DNA of 64,000 nt from Ignisphaera sp. (lineage in GTDB: Archaea > Thermoproteota > Thermoprotei_A > Sulfolobales > Ignisphaeraceae). The translations under genes and the position numbers were made by a program. This document shows, piece after piece, positions 61,939 to 64,000 of the stretch (within the stretch, counting starts at the first letter, position 1; each line of letters opens with the position of its first letter). The DNA is taken from contig JAWBKZ010000003.1 of NCBI GenBank assembly GCA_038831005.1, forward strand, positions 186,001 to 250,000. Direction: 5' to 3'. The notes under the pieces were generated by a model that saw nothing but the letters and a program-made list of their open reading frames with translations, searched no databases and was not told where the DNA came from.

Positions 61939-64000
61939 ATGGGTATTGATATAAGAGCTCTTCTGTCTCTAATACTTGTATTAGCAATAATCTTTAGCCA
62001 TGGTTGTGTTGTTACTGATAAATACGAACTAGATGAATTTAGGCATGTTACTGTGGTAGCGGTTTCAACAAATGCAAATGGTAGTTATGTAGGTGTTTCT
62101 GCAGATCTCTATGTACGTGTAGTATATCCTGGTAATGGTCATGTGTATGTTGAGACACTTCCATTAAGCCAGCTAGATCTACAAGCATCAACAAGAATAG
62201 CTGCGTTAGTAGCTAGTTATGTAGCTGGTGTAAACTTTAATCACTACGATTTCTATGCCTCTATAAAAGCTAATACACCGATAATTGGAGGCCCTAGTGC
62301 AAGTGGTGTTACAGCAGTAGCTTTTGCTGCAGCATTACTAAAATTACCTCTCAATAGCTCGATAGTTATGACTGGCATGATCATGCCTGATGGGAGTATA
62401 GGTCCTGTAGGTGGAATTAAGTACAAACTTGATGCAGCTTATAGTCGTGGTGCAAAATTGTTTATAGTTCCTTATGGACAAACAGTAGACTATATACAGA
62501 AGGTGGTTACAGAAAGAATAGGTCCTCTAATTGTTACCAGAACAGTAACAGAAGCTATTAACTTGAGTGAGTATGGGGCTGGAATTGGTGTAAGGGTAGT
62601 TCCTGTAACTAATGTATATGAAGCTCTTGAGATATTTACAGATGGTAGATACAATGTCAGGATAAGTGATTTAGATGCTGATATGATGAATAAGGTATAT
62701 TCTTCAATTAAGTATATAGTAGAGAACTGGGTGAGGAAATTAAAGGAGGAGGTGATAGATATAATGAATAAGAGTAAAGAAATAGAGGAAGAGGCTCTAG
62801 CAAAAGCTAGAGCTATGTACACAACATACACATACAGATACCTTTTGGGGTTTCTGAAATCCATAGATAACAATATATATAATCTAAGTAGAGAAGCTGA
62901 GTATATGGTAAATAGAGACAGCCTTTATTCAGCTGCATCTATTTATTTCCAGGTACTTACATATGCATATACAAGGCTTTATCTGCTCAATACAATACTG
63001 GATCCAAACTTCGTGAGAAGTTTCAGTTCATCGCTAAACAGATCCATATACGAATTCATAAATAGTGTACGTCAGAAGCCTATTCCCAGTAAAGCAGAGC
63101 TCTTAGTGGCTATAAATGTTCTCGATAGAGTATATGAAGCAGCTATATACATTAACAGAAGTCTGAAAGCAAGTGATTTAGAAAACGCTGTAAATTACTT
63201 AGCATACGCTTCTGCAAGACTCTATACAGCTAAATTATGGAGCGAATTAGCTAATGTAACAGATATGTATAGCGGTACGATAGATTTACACAATATCAAA
63301 GCTATGGCTATGTATATACACACATTAGCTCAAAACGTATACGCATATATAATGGCGTTCTCAGCCTCTTTGGGAAATCTACCCACAGTATTTGATGATG
63401 TTGAAGCTAGGTACAACATTCTTCAGAAAACAGATAACGATCTAGATAAACTCACCCTAGGCATAAGCTCCATAAGCTACATGTACTTAACCCTAGTCTC
63501 TATGTTCATACAATCTACGGAAGCTACAATATATACATTAAATAGAACTCTACACATAAATTTAAACATGTTAGGTAATTATATACCAATAGATGTCCCT
63601 CTCTATATCGAAATTATAGAAAACCTTGAAAACAATCCATATTCACAAATCATTATGTTGTCAAAACTTTCAATGATATTAACAATATACAGATCCATTA
63701 TTTTGATAACAGAAAACAAATCCATTAACCGCAATACAATAAGTAGTGAAACTGTCACACAAATTCCGATTGGGGGAACAATACAAACAGCAACACAAAC
63801 AATTATCATAACCCATACTATTACGGTAACACAAGAAAAATCAGGTTACAGTAAAGAATATGTAACAGTAGATAGTACCACAGCCAATTTATTGGATGTT
63901 GTTGCTTCTCTCCTTACAATAGTTGTGACAGTCATATTAGCAATACTTGTAGTCATATTCATAAAATTCATCGGTAAAAAGAACTATCAATATGCAATTT
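61939..64000 (+). CDS. Secreted/membrane Lon-like (S16) serine protease, 3' end beyond window
   Basis: An open frame to the window edge encodes at least 687 residues. A hydrophobic signal or anchor (about 6-22, with a Cys at 23) is followed by a S16 Lon-type domain (about 35-190): IIGGPSASGVTAVAFAAALL with catalytic Ser120, and GPVGGIKYKLDAAYSRGAK with the dyad Lys (about 163). No AAA+ domain precedes it. About 200-600 is helical with many N-x-S/T sites, then a Thr-rich segment and a membrane helix (LLTIVVTVILAILVVIFIKF) near the end. A TATA-like ACATATATAAATT lies at about 61868-61880. ATG 61934 is in a different frame. Likely an extracytoplasmic protease. Confidence 0.85.
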   Translation, partial: MGIDIRALLSLILVLAIIFSHGCVVTDKYELDEFRHVTVVAVSTNANGSYVGVSADLYVRVVYPGNGHVYVETLPLSQLDLQASTRIAALVASYVAGVNFNHYDFYASIKANTPIIGGPSASGVTAVAFAAALLKLPLNSSIVMTGMIMPDGSIGPVGGIKYKLDAAYSRGAKLFIVPYGQTVDYIQKVVTERIGPLIVTRTVTEAINLSEYGAGIGVRVVPVTNVYEALEIFTDGRYNVRISDLDADMMNKVYSSIKYIVENWVRKLKEEVIDIMNKSKEIEEEALAKARAMYTTYTYRYLLGFLKSIDNNIYNLSREAEYMVNRDSLYSAASIYFQVLTYAYTRLYLLNTILDPNFVRSFSSSLNRSIYEFINSVRQKPIPSKAELLVAINVLDRVYEAAIYINRSLKASDLENAVNYLAYASARLYTAKLWSELANVTDMYSGTIDLHNIKAMAMYIHTLAQNVYAYIMAFSASLGNLPTVFDDVEARYNILQKTDNDLDKLTLGISSISYMYLTLVSMFIQSTEATIYTLNRTLHINLNMLGNYIPIDVPLYIEIIENLENNPYSQIIMLSKLSMILTIYRSIILITENKSINRNTISSETVTQIPIGGTIQTATQTIIITHTITVTQEKSGYSKEYVTVDSTTANLLDVVASLLTIVVTVILAILVVIFIKFIGKKNYQYAI

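Overview
The window looks like a chromosomal segment of a hyperthermophilic crenarchaeon (Thermoproteota). The Desulfurococcales/Ignisphaera type is my best guess from gene content and low GC (about one third); I could not check this by search. Crenarchaeal or archaeal markers are two adjacent PCNA genes, the RNA polymerase subunit Rpo13, topoisomerase VI, Sec61-beta, NAC, Nop10, EF-1-beta, geranylgeranylglyceryl phosphate synthase, TiaS, Tsr3, C/D box sRNAs, tRNA introns in the anticodon loop, and TATA boxes close to start codons. No rRNA operon, CRISPR array, transposase or recognisable origin was seen. Layout: 1-6.6 kb holds a stomatin/NfeD membrane protease pair, glycerate kinase, NAC, a PRTase, a RecA-fold ATPase and a minus-strand C/D sRNA. 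At 6.6-12.0 kb a long minus-strand information block encodes Nop10, aIF2-alpha, S27e, L44e, a GINS-like protein, the primase catalytic subunit PriS (whose true start is not ATG/GTG/TTG), two PCNAs and an AbrB-type regulator. At 12-19 kb come Rpo13, an Lhr-like helicase with zinc-finger and helix-hairpin-helix tail, and a three-gene membrane cluster resembling the crenarchaeal Ced DNA-import system (a VirB2-like two-helix pilin candidate and a CedA-like channel candidate), followed by a clear C/D sRNA. At 19-31 kb are SpeD-family decarboxylase, adenosine-specific kinase, ArgF, AspS, TruD, Pth2, HisS, a catalytically degenerate splicing endonuclease subunit, MtnA, GGGP synthase, a SWIM protein and Sec61-beta. 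The RNase P RNA is at 31.3 kb, next to short dispersed repeats and TiaS. From 33-42 kb are Tsr3, tRNA-Val(CAC), EF-1-beta, FEN1, L40e, a nucleotidyltransferase without a canonical start, deoxyhypusine synthase, Top6B and Top6A. From 42-43.4 kb is a tRNA cluster (Phe and Cys, both with introns; Val(UAC)) followed by about 700 bp without a protein gene, ending in a possible C/D sRNA. The right third (43.4-64 kb) is richer in envelope functions: two pilin-like secreted proteins divergent from a 1191-residue S-layer/stalk-type protein with an exact internal 77-bp duplication, an aminotransferase, PurA, an FAD protein, a GspF/TadC pair, a type IV pilin, a membrane glycosyltransferase, a stand-alone DUF5591 protein, ThiC, MoaC, a C2H2 finger protein and a secreted Lon-like protease cut by the window end. 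The most unusual gene is at 53.3-54.4 kb on the minus strand: a protein whose N-terminus reads like the linker of TFB without its zinc ribbon and whose C-terminus can be aligned by eye with the two-fold TBP domain, in a gene clearly richer in GC than its surroundings.
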